Shown here piece by piece: positions 25,178-34,138 of a DNA stretch of 64,000 nucleotides (position 1 is the first letter of the stretch; each line of letters opens with the position of its first letter). The translations under genes were made by a program, and so were the position numbers. The stretch spans positions 40,419 through 104,418 of the forward strand of contig CAJTYJ010000003.1 of assembly GCA_910583895.1 (NCBI GenBank). The letters are read 5' to 3'. The stretch comes from an uncultured Lachnospiraceae bacterium (GTDB lineage Bacteria > Bacillota > Clostridia > Lachnospirales > Lachnospiraceae). The notes beneath the pieces were generated by a model. That model worked only from the letters and a program-made list of their open reading frames with translations. It was not told where the DNA came from and ran no database searches.

Positions 25178-25981
25178 TTAGTATTTCTTTATAAATTTCA
25201 CTTCTTCTTTATGGTTCCGGATTTCTGTGAGTTCTTCAAAGACGCTGTCATTGAGCACTTTGATGTTGGTCCCTTTCATACCGGAAGAGCGGGACTCGAT
25301 CACACCCGCACTCTCAAATTTGCGAAGAGCATTGACGATCACTGAACGGGTGATGCCTGCCTTGTCTGCGATCTTGCTGGCCACGAGCGTGCATTCATTT
25401 CCTTTCATCTCCTGGAAAATCAGAAGAATTGCTTCTAGCTCCGTCATGGAGAGGGTGCTGATGGCCGACTTTACAATCTGCTTTCTGCGCTCTTCCTCCG
25501 CGTTCTCCTCATGGACCGCACGCATCATCTCAAGTCCCACCACGGTCGTGCCGTACTCGCTTAAAATGATATCATCAATGTCATAATCGGCTTCATACTT
25601 ATACATAAAAAGGGTACCCAGCCGCTCACCTGCAATGTTGATCGGCGTGATCAGCGCCTGATAACTGCGGATGTTCTCCACCACAAATCCCAGTGTCTTT
25701 AAGTTTACATTCTCCTTTGTGGACAAAATCCCCAGTAGCCGCTCGTTCAAAAGGGGATCGATCAGACTTCCCACTTTATCCACGATCAGCTCATGGATCT
25801 CCTCCACCTTGCCATGCTGGCTGATCCCCAGCACCTTTCCTTTTTTACTGATTACCAGAACATTCGACAGCAAAATCTCCGACAATACTTTACAGATGTC
25901 GTTAAATACCACCTTACTGGAATTATTGTTGTGCAAAAGCTTGTTGATTTTTCTGGTCTTATCCAATAATTGTACGCTCAT
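25178..25981 (-). CDS. codY: GTP-sensing global regulator CodY
   Basis: A repressor that senses GTP and branched-chain amino acids and controls nutrient-limitation genes. 267 residues from the ATG at 25981 (MSVQLLDKTRKINKLL); the GGAGATGGAGAG site fits this start and not the in-frame one at 26023. The N-terminal GAF ligand domain (about 1-155) precedes the winged HTH (about 200-260), whose recognition region ASKIADKAGITRSVIVNALRKFES is highly conserved in CodY. It is a monocistron with its own promoter, between topA and groES. Likely targets in this window, such as ilvE, show no strong CodY box. Confidence 0.98.
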   Translation of the reverse strand: MSVQLLDKTRKINKLLHNNNSSKVVFNDICKVLSEILLSNVLVISKKGKVLGISQHGKVEEIHELIVDKVGSLIDPLLNERLLGILSTKENVNLKTLGFVVENIRSYQALITPINIAGERLGTLFMYKYEADYDIDDIILSEYGTTVVGLEMMRAVHEENAEEERRKQIVKSAISTLSMTELEAILLIFQEMKGNECTLVASKIADKAGITRSVIVNALRKFESAGVIESRSSGMKGTNIKVLNDSVFEELTEIRNHKEEVKFIKKY

Positions 25982-26042
25982 CTCTCCATCTCCCATCCCG
26001 ATACCGAAACAAAGTGCCGCCATTTACACAGCCGCACTTTGG

Positions 26043-26071
26043 ATATTAGCATAATGTCTGACAGATTTCAA
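26043..26071 (-). promoter_or_regulatory. codY promoter
   Basis: Minus strand -35 TTGAAA (26071-26066), 17-base spacer and -10 TAATAT (26048-26043). Confidence 0.8.
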
Positions 26072-26091
26072 TTGATTTTTCAAATATTCTG

Positions 26092-28095
26092 TCATTTTTC
26101 CGTTGTTTTTTCCTGTTTTTCTGCCTCAGGCTTCTTCCAGGAGATATAGTCGCAGTCCGGATACCCCTCACAACTGTAGAATTTCCGTCCTTTTGAGGAT
26201 CTTCTTAAGACTACCTCTTTGCCGCATTTTGGGCATGCCACCCCGATCTTTTCCAGATAGGGCTTTGTATTTCTGCAGTCCGGAAATCCGGGACACGCCA
26301 GAAATTTCCCATGAGGACCATACTTGATCACCATATTCCTGCCGCACTGTTCACAGACCACGTCACTGACTTCATCCTCAATCTTAACCTTCTGAAGCTC
26401 TTCTTCTGCCCGCTTTACGGCTTCATGAAGATCCGGATAGAAATTGCTGACCACCGTCTTCCAGCTTACCTTTCCCTCTTCCACCATGTCCAGAAGCGAT
26501 TCTACATTGACCGTAAAATCAGTCTCCACAATGGACGGAAAGGCCTGAAGCATCATATGATTGACCACCTCTCCGATCTCGGTCAGGTAGAGATTCCTTC
26601 CTTCCTTCGCCACATAGCGGCGGGCGATGATGGTGCTGATGGTGGGTGCATAGGTACTTGGTCTTCCAATTCCAAGCTCCTCCAACGTCTTTACCAGTGC
26701 TGCCTCCGTATAATGAGCCGGCGGCTGGGTAAAATGCTGCTTATCCTCCAAGCCTTTCAGGGTCAATTCGGAATCCTGGTCAATGGCTTTTACCAGCGTT
26801 ATATTTTTGCTCTTTTCTTCCTCTTCCTGAACATAGACCGACAAAAATCCTTCAAAAGCGACGGAAGATGCAGAGACGGTAAAACGATATCCGCCGCCGT
26901 CGATCTTTACAGAAGTCGTGTGGTATCTGGCATCCGCCATGCAGCTTGCCGCAAACCGCTTCCAGATCAGCTGATACAGGCGGAACTGATCTCTGGACAG
27001 AGATTCTTTGATGGCCGCCGGAAGCCTTCGGATATCTGTGGGGCGGATGGCCTCATGGGCATCCTGAATCTTTTTGTCATTTCCTTTGGACGCACTTCTG
27101 CCTGCGGACAGATAAGCCTCTCCATAAGTTTCCTTGATGTAGGATGCCGCCGCTTCTGCCGCTTCCTCTGAGATCCGGGTGGAGTCTGTACGCAGATAGG
27201 TGATCACACCAATCGTCCCCTGGCCTTCGATATCGATGCCTTCATAAAGCTGCTGGGCCAGGCGCATGGTTTTGCTGGTGGAAAAGTTCAGCACCTTGGA
27301 AGCCTCCTGCTGAAGGGTACTGGTCGTAAAAGGAAGGGGTGCTTTTTTGGTCCGCTCTCCTTTTTTTACCTCCGCCACCTGAAAAGATGCATCTTTTACT
27401 GCTGCTAAAACCTGATCCATCTCCTCCCTGGAATGAATCTCTCTCTTCTCTCCGGGAACGCCATAGAACTTGGCCGTCAGCGGCTTTTTCTCTCCTTTTA
27501 CCTGAAACTCTGCTTCCAGGCTCCAATATTCCTCCGGCACAAAAGCGGCAATCTCTTCCTCCCGGTCCGCCACCAGACGAAGAGCCACAGACTGTACCCG
27601 CCCGGCGCTTAACCCCCTTTTGACCTTTGCCCAGAGGATGGGGCTGATCCGGTAGCCTACCATCCGGTCCAGCATCCTTCTTGCCTGCTGGGCATCCACC
27701 AGATCCTGGTTGATCTCCCGGGCATGCCGGATGGATTCTTTGACTGCACTTTTTGTAATCTCGTTAAAAGTAATCCTGCAGATTCTTTTTTCATCCAGAT
27801 TCAAAGCTTTGGACAGATGCCAGGATATGGCCTCTCCCTCCCGGTCCGGGTCCGTTGCCAGATAGACTTTGTCTGCCTTCTTCGCCTCCTTGCGAAGCTT
27901 CGCCAGTATATCTCCCTTTCCACGGATGGTAATGTATTTGGGTTCATAATCATGTTCTACATCAATGCCAAGCTGACTCTTCGGCAGATCCCTCACATGT
28001 CCGTTGGAAGCCATAACCTCATAGTTGGAACCTAAAAATTTCTTAATCGTCTTCACCTTGGCAGGTGACTCCACGATCACAAGATACTTTGCCAT
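26092..28095 (-). CDS. topA: DNA topoisomerase I
   Basis: Type IA topoisomerase that relaxes negative supercoils, 667 residues. The TOPRIM domain opens with YLVIVESPAKVKTIKKFLG and carries DPDREGEAISWHL. The catalytic tyrosine lies in GVITYLRTDSTRIS (about 308-321). Two Cys4 zinc ribbons close the protein (CEQCGRNMVIKYGPHGKFLACPGFPDC type, and CPKCG...CEGYPDC). The start has GAGGACGACCA before the ATG. It lies 9 bases behind dprA, the common dprA-topA order of Firmicutes, so it probably belongs to the comM-dprA-topA operon. Confidence 0.98.
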   Translation of the reverse strand: MAKYLVIVESPAKVKTIKKFLGSNYEVMASNGHVRDLPKSQLGIDVEHDYEPKYITIRGKGDILAKLRKEAKKADKVYLATDPDREGEAISWHLSKALNLDEKRICRITFNEITKSAVKESIRHAREINQDLVDAQQARRMLDRMVGYRISPILWAKVKRGLSAGRVQSVALRLVADREEEIAAFVPEEYWSLEAEFQVKGEKKPLTAKFYGVPGEKREIHSREEMDQVLAAVKDASFQVAEVKKGERTKKAPLPFTTSTLQQEASKVLNFSTSKTMRLAQQLYEGIDIEGQGTIGVITYLRTDSTRISEEAAEAAASYIKETYGEAYLSAGRSASKGNDKKIQDAHEAIRPTDIRRLPAAIKESLSRDQFRLYQLIWKRFAASCMADARYHTTSVKIDGGGYRFTVSASSVAFEGFLSVYVQEEEEKSKNITLVKAIDQDSELTLKGLEDKQHFTQPPAHYTEAALVKTLEELGIGRPSTYAPTISTIIARRYVAKEGRNLYLTEIGEVVNHMMLQAFPSIVETDFTVNVESLLDMVEEGKVSWKTVVSNFYPDLHEAVKRAEEELQKVKIEDEVSDVVCEQCGRNMVIKYGPHGKFLACPGFPDCRNTKPYLEKIGVACPKCGKEVVLRRSSKGRKFYSCEGYPDCDYISWKKPEAEKQEKTTEK

Positions 28096-28104
28096 TGGTC
28101 GTCC

Positions 28105-28989
28105 TCAATCTGTTCTTATATAATCATTTTTCTGAATTTCTCTGATACAGCCTTTCAGCTCAAGTCCCACCAGGAGCGAACGAAGCGTTCCCGGGGGAAA
28201 TCCGGTCTTCTGGATCAGCTCCTCCAAAGAAACCGGCTGTAAACGTATCCAACTATACACGATATTTTCTTCCTTGGCAAGTAAAATTTTGGTTTGCTCC
28301 TTGTTCTGCTGTTTGTTCTTTTGCGGAAAAACCCCAAGCGCCTCCAAAATCACTTCCGGACAGTCTGCAAGTCCGGCCCCCTGCCGGATCAGATTCAGGC
28401 ACCCGCGGCTTAAAGAATCACTCCGTCTTCCGGGAACTGCGTACACGTCCTTTCCCTGCTCCAAGGCCAGGTCTGCGGTAATCAAAGAACCACTCTTTTC
28501 TTTTGCCTCCACCACAAGCACCAGATCCGACAGACCGCTGATAATCCGGTTTCTGGCCGGAAAATATCCGGGTCTTGGCGTCATTCCCGGCGCATACTCG
28601 GACAAAATACCGCCTTTTTTCACCAGCTTTTCATACAGGGACTGATGGCCTTTGGGATAACAGATATCTGCCCCACATCCCAGGACTGCGAAGGTGTCTC
28701 CTCCTGCCTCCAACGCCCCGTAATGAGCGACTCCGTCAATTCCCCAGGCCATGCCGCTTATAATCTGCACCTGGGCCCGGGCCAGTTCCTTTGCAAACAG
28801 CCGGGCCGTTTCATTGCCGTAGCTGCTGGATCTTCTCGCCCCCACAATCGCCACGGACGGACGCTTCGGGTCCGGAAGCCTGCCTTTTACGTAAAGTCCT
28901 TTTGGCATCCCCTTATGCACCTTCAGCCTTTCTGGATAGGCACTGTCTGACCGGGGGATATAGCGGATATTCTCTATTTTGTTCTCCAT
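28105..28989 (-). CDS. dprA: DNA-processing protein DprA
   Basis: Loads RecA on incoming single-stranded DNA during natural transformation. 294 residues: a Rossmann-like core with AIVGARRSSSYGNETARLFAKELA near residue 50, GMAWGIDGVAHYGAL near 100, and the ALEQGKDVYAVPGR segment near 185. A C-terminal winged-helix (about 235-294) follows a polar linker. Its neighbours comM and topA match the usual competence/DNA-processing context. Whether this organism is transformable cannot be told from here. The ribosome site is weak (AAAGAAAG), suggesting coupling to comM, whose stop is 9 bases upstream. Confidence 0.96.
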   Translation of the reverse strand: MENKIENIRYIPRSDSAYPERLKVHKGMPKGLYVKGRLPDPKRPSVAIVGARRSSSYGNETARLFAKELARAQVQIISGMAWGIDGVAHYGALEAGGDTFAVLGCGADICYPKGHQSLYEKLVKKGGILSEYAPGMTPRPGYFPARNRIISGLSDLVLVVEAKEKSGSLITADLALEQGKDVYAVPGRRSDSLSRGCLNLIRQGAGLADCPEVILEALGVFPQKNKQQNKEQTKILLAKEENIVYSWIRLQPVSLEELIQKTGFPPGTLRSLLVGLELKGCIREIQKNDYIRTD

Positions 28990-28998
28990 GACTTTCTT

Positions 28999-30537
28999 TT
29001 ATTCCCCCCAAAATTTTTGATCCAGCACCCGATAGCTGACCGCTTCCAGAAGATGTCCCGTGCGGATCTTAAGCTCCCCTTCCAGATCTGCAATCGTTCT
29101 GGCCACTTTTAAAATCCGATGATAGGCTCTGGCACTTAAGTGATAAGTTTCAAACGCCGCCTCCATAATCTTCTGTTCTTCACTCCCAAGAGAACAAAAT
29201 TCTCCTAAGGCAGCGGAGGGAAGCTGTGAATTAAAGTGAAAGCGGCAGCCCGGACGGCTATATCTGGCTTCCTGCATCTTCCTGGCCGCCTCCACTCTGC
29301 TTCGGATACTGGCCGAACATTCGTTCTCTTTCTGTCCGGTCAGATCTTTGTAATCGATCCTCGCCGTCTCCGCACAGATGTCGATCCGATCCAGAAGGGG
29401 CCTGGAAATCCGGTGCAGATACTGGCTGATCTCCCCGGGAAGGCACCTGCAGCGCTCTCTGTCCGGATAATAGCCGCATCTGCAGGGGTTCATGGCCGCT
29501 ATTAATTGAAAATGCGCCGGAAAGATGCAGGTGCCGCTTGTCCTGCTGATCACCACCCGCCGTTCCTCCAAAGGCTGCCGCAAAACTTCCAGGGCGCCTC
29601 TGGAAAACTCCGGAAGTTCGTCCAGAAAGAGAATTCCCCGGGTGGCAAGGCTGATCTCCCCCGGACGGATCCTTCTGCCACCCCCGGCCAGGCCATTGGG
29701 AGAGATGGTGTGATGAGGCGCCCGGAACGGTCTGTTTTCCATAAGCCCCTCTTTGTTCGTCATAAGTCCGCAGGCACTGTATACCATGGAAACCTCCAGA
29801 CTTTCCTCCAATGTAAGATCAGGCAGAATTGAGGGCATCCGTTTGGCAATCATGGTTTTTCCTGCTCCCGGACTTCCCACCATCAGAAAGTTATGCATGC
29901 CTGCCGCTGCAACCTCCGCCGCCCGCCGGACTCCTTTCTGCCCGTTGATTTCCCGAAAATCTTCCGGATAGCTGACCGTTTGTCCCTTCCATGTCTTCAC
30001 AGACTCTGCCCGCCGTTCCCAGGTGTCCGGAAAGAGCAGACATTCCATAAGTTCTTTCAGGCTGCCGATCCCGATCACCTGAATCCCTCCGGTGACCGCT
30101 CCTTCTTTTGCATTTTCCCTTGGTACCAGACAGGTTTTAAGGCCAAGTTCTTTGGCAAGCAGGACCGTCTGCAGCGCACCGCTGACCGGACGGACACTTC
30201 CATCCAGTCCAAGTTCCCCGATCATGAGAACTTCCTGTAAAAAGTTTTCAGGAATGATCCGCAAAGCGGCCAGAAGCGCAGCTGCTACAGGCAGATCAAA
30301 ACGGGTGCCTTCCTTGCGGAAATGGGCCGGAGCCAGATTGACGGTCACCTTCTTGGGCGGGAACAGAATCTGTGTGTTGCGCAGAGCCGTACGAACCCGG
30401 TCTGCCGCCTCCCGTACTTCCGGCGCCAAGTCTCCGACCATGTTAAACTGGGGCAGTCCGTCGCAGATATCCGCCTCCACCCGCACCGGGCAGGCCTCAA
30501 TCCCGATCACTGCCGCCGATCGTATTGTACTGAACAT
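28999..30537 (-). CDS. comM: YifB/ComM family Mg-chelatase-like ATPase
   Basis: A 512-residue AAA+ protein of the YifB/ComM family; ComM is a hexameric helicase that promotes branch migration in transformation. An N-terminal Lon-protease-like S5 fold (about 1-165, FDLPVAAALLAA) leads to the AAA+ domain with Walker A GSPGAGKTMIAKRM (about 218-231) and Walker B GILFLDELPEF near 300. The C-terminal Mg-chelatase helical region has SARAYHRILKVARTIADL. It heads the comM-dprA-topA unit behind a promoter that overlaps the sigK stop. The ribosome site at the ATG is poor, but no better start was found. Confidence 0.95.
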   Translation of the reverse strand: MFSTIRSAAVIGIEACPVRVEADICDGLPQFNMVGDLAPEVREAADRVRTALRNTQILFPPKKVTVNLAPAHFRKEGTRFDLPVAAALLAALRIIPENFLQEVLMIGELGLDGSVRPVSGALQTVLLAKELGLKTCLVPRENAKEGAVTGGIQVIGIGSLKELMECLLFPDTWERRAESVKTWKGQTVSYPEDFREINGQKGVRRAAEVAAAGMHNFLMVGSPGAGKTMIAKRMPSILPDLTLEESLEVSMVYSACGLMTNKEGLMENRPFRAPHHTISPNGLAGGGRRIRPGEISLATRGILFLDELPEFSRGALEVLRQPLEERRVVISRTSGTCIFPAHFQLIAAMNPCRCGYYPDRERCRCLPGEISQYLHRISRPLLDRIDICAETARIDYKDLTGQKENECSASIRSRVEAARKMQEARYSRPGCRFHFNSQLPSAALGEFCSLGSEEQKIMEAAFETYHLSARAYHRILKVARTIADLEGELKIRTGHLLEAVSYRVLDQKFWGE

Positions 30538-30641
30538 CTTTATTCTTGTAACTGCCGGATCTTTTGCAGCTACTTCCCTTTCATATGAAATTATATTTGG
30601 ATAATAATGCGATATGCATTCCAGATATCAGATATTTTTTT

Positions 30642-30670
30642 ATTATACCACAAATATTCCGGGAAATCAA
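30642..30670 (-). promoter_or_regulatory. comM-dprA-topA promoter
   Basis: Minus strand -35 TTGATT (30670-30665), 17-base spacer, -10 TATAAT (30647-30642). The -35 overlaps the last codon region of sigK. Confidence 0.7.
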
Positions 30671-31290
30671 TCCCGGAAGTATTCTTTCAGCCGATTCAGC
30701 GCATTTTTTTCGATACGGCTGATGTAGGACCGGGAAATTCCCAGCTTCCCCGCGATCTCTCTTTGGGTGTATTCCTGTCCGTGATACAGTCCGTAACGCA
30801 TGATAACCACCTGGCGTTCCCGTTCTGACAGAACCTTTTCCAGCAGGCCGTACATCTTCTTTGTGTCATCTTTGAGTCCGATCTGGTCCAGTGCCGAGGG
30901 CTCTTTGCTCTCAATGATATCCAGAAGCTGGATCTCGTTTCCTTCTTTGTCCGTTCCGATCGGTTCATAATAGGAAGATTCTCTCTGCAGTTTTTTCTTG
31001 ACTCTTAGGTACATCAGAATCTCATTTTCCACACATCTTGCCGCGTAAGTCGCCAGTTTGCTTGCCTTTTCATGGTCAAAGGTGTCCACTGCTTTGATCA
31101 GCCCGATGGTCCCTATGGAGATCAATTCCTCCATGTCATCCTCCGCAGACTGGTACTTTTTCACAATATGGGCTACAAGGCGCAGATTATACTCAATCAG
31201 AATCTGACGTGCCTTTTCGTCCCCTCCCTTATACCTCACCAAACATTCTTTCTCTTCTTCCGCCGTAAGAGGTTTCGGAAAAGCTTTCAA
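30667..31290 (-). CDS. sigK: Sporulation sigma factor SigK, no pro-sequence
   Basis: A 207-residue sigma-70 factor of the late mother-cell SigK type. Conserved region 2 has ISIGTIGLIKAVDTFD and KLATYAARCVENEI, and region 4 has YTQREIAGKLGISRSYISRIEK; both are close to SigK and SigE-group factors. The start is TTG at 31290 with GAGGTG about eight bases upstream. The protein opens KAFPKPLTAEEE, which aligns with the mature N-terminus of Bacillus SigK, so the inhibitory pro-peptide is missing. The gene is also uninterrupted, with no skin-like element. Regulation would then have to be transcriptional. It is transcribed toward comM and downstream of the U32 gene. Confidence 0.9.
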   Translation of the reverse strand: MKAFPKPLTAEEEKECLVRYKGGDEKARQILIEYNLRLVAHIVKKYQSAEDDMEELISIGTIGLIKAVDTFDHEKASKLATYAARCVENEILMYLRVKKKLQRESSYYEPIGTDKEGNEIQLLDIIESKEPSALDQIGLKDDTKKMYGLLEKVLSERERQVVIMRYGLYHGQEYTQREIAGKLGISRSYISRIEKNALNRLKEYFRD

Positions 31291-31386
31291 AAAAAGACAC
31301 CTCAGTGGATCGTTAATACATCTTATGTAAAAGATCCACGAAAGTGCCTTTCCACTTTTATCTTATGATGATTTCTCAATGACCGG

Positions 31387-32637
31387 TCACAAAACGGCCT
31401 GTACCGGCTTATCTTCCCTGCGAAGCAGATCCATCGCATCCGGGGCCTCGGACAAAGTCACCAGAAGAAGCTGTCTGGCATGGGGCGCGCTAATCTGGCT
31501 GGTCCCGCTTTGTGCGTCCTGAATCGCTTCTACCAGAACCGGCACATCCCGGCCGTCCGGCTTCATGATCTCTATGGTCTCTCCCACAGAGAATTTGTTG
31601 CGCTGTTCCACCAGGCATCTGCCCTGCCCGTCAACCTTTTGTACAATCCCAAGATAGGTGTATTCTTTGATATAGGTATTGTTGTCATAGATCTGGGCAT
31701 GCTCATCGGGTCTGCCATAGAAAAAGCCGGTGGTAAACTGCCGGTAGGTGCAGTTGGAAATCTGTTCCAGATACCAGGGCATATGATCCTTGTATCGTTT
31801 CGGATCCTGAACATAATCATCCAGCGCCCTCCGATACGTGCGCGCCACCGTCGCCACATACAGCGCGGTCTTCATCCGTCCCTCCACCTTCAGACTGTCA
31901 ATCCCCGCCTCTATCAGATCCGGAAGATGCCCGATCATGCACAGATCCTTGGAGTTAAAAAGATAGGTTCCCCGTTCATTCTCATAAACCGGCATATATT
32001 CTCCGGGACGGGTCTCTTCCACCACGGCATATTTCCAGCGGCAGGGATGGGTACAGGCCCCCCGGTTCGCATCCCTGCCGGTAAAATAGTTGCTCAGAAG
32101 ACATCTTCCGGAATAGGAGATACACATGGCCCCGTGTACAAAGGTCTCGATCTCCAGATCCTCCGGGATCCGCTTTCGAATCTGGCGAATCTCTTCCAGA
32201 GAAAGCTCCCGGCCGGTCACTACTCTGGAAGCTCCCTGCTCCTTCCAGAACTGAAACGTCCGGTAATTGACGTTATTGGCCTGGGTGGAAATATGAATCT
32301 CAATCTCAGGACATACTTCCTTCGCAGTCAGAAACATCCCCGGATCCGAGATAATCAGCGCATCCGGCCGTATCTCTTTTAATTCTTCAAAATATGCTCC
32401 TGCTTCTTCCAAATCCTGGTTATGGGCCAGGATGTTGGCCGTCACATAGACTTTCACCCCTCTTGCATGGGCAAAACGGATCCCCTCTGCCATCTCTTCC
32501 AGGGAGAAATTCTTCGCCTTGGCCCGGAGTCCGAAAGCCTCGCCTCCGATATAGACCGCATCTGCGCCGAACACGACGGCGGTTTTTAATACTTCCAGGC
32601 TGCTGGCCGGAATCAAAAGTTCCGGATGCTTTTTCAT
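31387..32637 (-). CDS. U32 family peptidase-like protein (tRNA hydroxylation type)
   Basis: A 416-residue U32-family protein. The family signature ETFVHGAMCISYSGRCLLS (about 165-183) and the following Cys-rich GACTHPCRW are intact. Related proteins, TrhP in E. coli and YrrN/YrrO in Bacillus, are needed for 5-hydroxyuridine formation in tRNA, and this is the likely role rather than proteolysis. It follows trmR by 14 bases, a conserved pairing of two wobble-uridine tRNA modification genes. Only one U32 gene is present, whereas Bacillus has two adjacent ones. Start: AGAGGAG ten bases before the ATG. Confidence 0.93.
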   Translation of the reverse strand: MKKHPELLIPASSLEVLKTAVVFGADAVYIGGEAFGLRAKAKNFSLEEMAEGIRFAHARGVKVYVTANILAHNQDLEEAGAYFEELKEIRPDALIISDPGMFLTAKEVCPEIEIHISTQANNVNYRTFQFWKEQGASRVVTGRELSLEEIRQIRKRIPEDLEIETFVHGAMCISYSGRCLLSNYFTGRDANRGACTHPCRWKYAVVEETRPGEYMPVYENERGTYLFNSKDLCMIGHLPDLIEAGIDSLKVEGRMKTALYVATVARTYRRALDDYVQDPKRYKDHMPWYLEQISNCTYRQFTTGFFYGRPDEHAQIYDNNTYIKEYTYLGIVQKVDGQGRCLVEQRNKFSVGETIEIMKPDGRDVPVLVEAIQDAQSGTSQISAPHARQLLLVTLSEAPDAMDLLRREDKPVQAVL

Positions 32638-32651
32638 ATTCGCTACTCCTC

Positions 32652-33299
32652 TTATGGCTGCTTTTTGACACTTACCGTTACTCCGTCCCCCAGGGGCAAA
32701 ACGGAGGTGGTCAGCTCCTCACAGTGGGTCAATGTATACAGATATTCCCGCATGCGCCCATGAATCGTACGCTGTCTGCGCTCCACCGCAAAGCGGGATT
32801 CGATCACATCTCCGTCCTGCAGTACGTTATCCGATACCAGCAGTCCCCCTGGTTCAAGAAGCCGCAAAATCTCGGGCAGATAATAGATATACTGTCCCTT
32901 TGCCGCATCCAGAAAAACCAGATCAAAGCTTCCAGTTATCTTTTTTAATACTTTCAGCGCATCTCCTTCCAGAAGGGTAATCTGCGCTTCTTTGCCGCCC
33001 CGGGCAAAATTGCGCCGGGCAACGGGAATCCGCTTTGCATAGTTTTCTATGGTAGTAATCCGGCAGTCTTTTGGAGCATACTCACTCATCAAAAGTGCAG
33101 AAAATCCCACCGCTGTTCCTACTTCCAGAATCCGCTTCGGCCTGTGAAGGGCCAGCAAAAAGCGAAGAAACCCCTGCATCTCCTTCCGGATAATCGGCAC
33201 ATTCGAAGCAAGGGCTTCCTCCTCCACCTGGTTCAGAAATTCCGTGTTGCCGCAGTAAAGAGAATTGATATAAGCAGTCAGACGCTCTCCTGTGATCAT
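32652..33299 (-). CDS. trmR: O-methyltransferase, TrmR-like
   Basis: A 215-residue class I SAM-dependent methyltransferase of the COMT/YrrM type. The SAM motif ILEVGTAVGFSALLM is at about 57-71, and the acidic metal ligands lie in DLVFLDAAKGQY and LVSDNVLQDGDV. Bacillus TrmR (YrrM) methylates 5-hydroxyuridine in tRNA to 5-methoxyuridine; the adjacent U32 gene supplies the hydroxylation step, which supports this assignment. Its ATG overlaps the stop of the preceding MltG-like gene (ATGA), so the three genes form one unit. A catechol-type or other small-molecule substrate cannot be excluded from sequence alone. Confidence 0.9.
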   Translation of the reverse strand: MITGERLTAYINSLYCGNTEFLNQVEEEALASNVPIIRKEMQGFLRFLLALHRPKRILEVGTAVGFSALLMSEYAPKDCRITTIENYAKRIPVARRNFARGGKEAQITLLEGDALKVLKKITGSFDLVFLDAAKGQYIYYLPEILRLLEPGGLLVSDNVLQDGDVIESRFAVERRQRTIHGRMREYLYTLTHCEELTTSVLPLGDGVTVSVKKQP

Positions 33300-33676
33300 T
33301 CTTCTTCCTCTTGTGTCTCTCCGGAAAGCACCTTTATCATTTCCTTTGGAGTCATGGACGTATTCAGGACGTAATCTCCCGGCTCCAGCTTGTCCTCACA
33401 TTTATTGATCTTCATCTGGATCCGAAAAATAATCTCGTCTTCAATCAGTCCCCTGCGCTCCAAAAGGGATGCCAGCTCCTTAGTATCCATATTTTCTGTC
33501 AGGACGATACTCATATCCCGTCCCGGCTTCGGCTCCATGGCAACATTGGACACGATGCTGTAACCATACGTATAAGAATATTCTCCCAGTTTGTAGATTC
33601 CCATAATCACAAGAATCACCAGCAGCAGCCGAAAGAAAAAAAGTCCTATGGCCACGATCGCCTTTTGTACATTCAT
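33296..33676 (-). CDS. Short MltG-like membrane protein lacking the catalytic domain
   Basis: A 126-residue protein with one N-terminal membrane helix (about 8-30) and a small domain (about 50-120) resembling the LysM-like N-terminal module of MltG endolytic transglycosylases: LTENMDTKELASLLERRGLI and LEPGDYVLNTSMTPKEMIKVL. The roughly 200-residue catalytic part of MltG, including its Glu, is absent; the reading frame simply ends in a Glu run. In Bacillus the full-length mltG gene sits at this very position before trmR, so this is probably a shortened descendant. It may still bind or scaffold peptidoglycan enzymes. First gene of the unit with trmR and the U32 gene. Confidence 0.85.
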   Translation of the reverse strand: MNVQKAIVAIGLFFFRLLLVILVIMGIYKLGEYSYTYGYSIVSNVAMEPKPGRDMSIVLTENMDTKELASLLERRGLIEDEIIFRIQMKINKCEDKLEPGDYVLNTSMTPKEMIKVLSGETQEEEE

Positions 33677-33743
33677 GTTTGAAAGTCTCCCTGTATCCTC
33701 TTCTCTCCTGCATCTCTAACCGTTGGTGTCTGCAGTGCGTACA

Positions 33744-34070
33744 CTATATTACAAAATCCATAATATCGGTCAGCCGCGCATGGATCTCCTGCAGCATGCG
33801 GCACATCCGAAGTTCCCGCTCCAGGTACTCCTCCACCACGGTGTTTCTCCGGAAATCCCGGTACCGCTCCTCAAAGGCTTCCACCTGTTCATACAAGTCT
33901 TCTGCCCTGCAGTTCTGCAGCTCATAATTCTCCCAACAGAATTCTTTGATCTTATCCGCCAGTTCCGGTACTTTGCGTACCTGCTTCTCCGCCGCCTGGA
34001 AGTTCTGATATTCGGTACTTTCCAGGATCGCGTCCACCAGTTCTTCAACTTTTTTCTTGATTGTATCCAT
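33744..34070 (-). CDS. YlbF/YmcA family regulator
   Basis: A 108-residue, fully helical protein of the YlbF/YmcA (RicA/RicF) family. In Bacillus these proteins form the Ric complex, which carries Fe-S clusters and directs RNase Y mRNA maturation. Recognisable features are the N-terminal helix VEELVDAILESTEYQNF and the following QVRKVPELADKIKEFCWENYELQ region. Two Cys are present (in KEFCWEN and ELQNCRAED). It lies between RNase J and the MltG-like gene, so RNA metabolism genes are neighbours. The ribosome site is modest (GAAGTGAG). Confidence 0.85.
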   Translation of the reverse strand: MDTIKKKVEELVDAILESTEYQNFQAAEKQVRKVPELADKIKEFCWENYELQNCRAEDLYEQVEAFEERYRDFRRNTVVEEYLERELRMCRMLQEIHARLTDIMDFVI

Positions 34071-34138
34071 AATCGTCTCACTTCCACTGCCTGTTCTGCA
34101 TCGGCCCCCATCCGGCAGAAGTTTTCATGTTACAACCG

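Noticed and set aside
31291..31360. Hydrophobic pro-sequence of SigK
   Set aside because: The frame is open upstream and somewhat hydrophobic, but lacks a usable start codon with a ribosome site; the TTG at 31290 has one.
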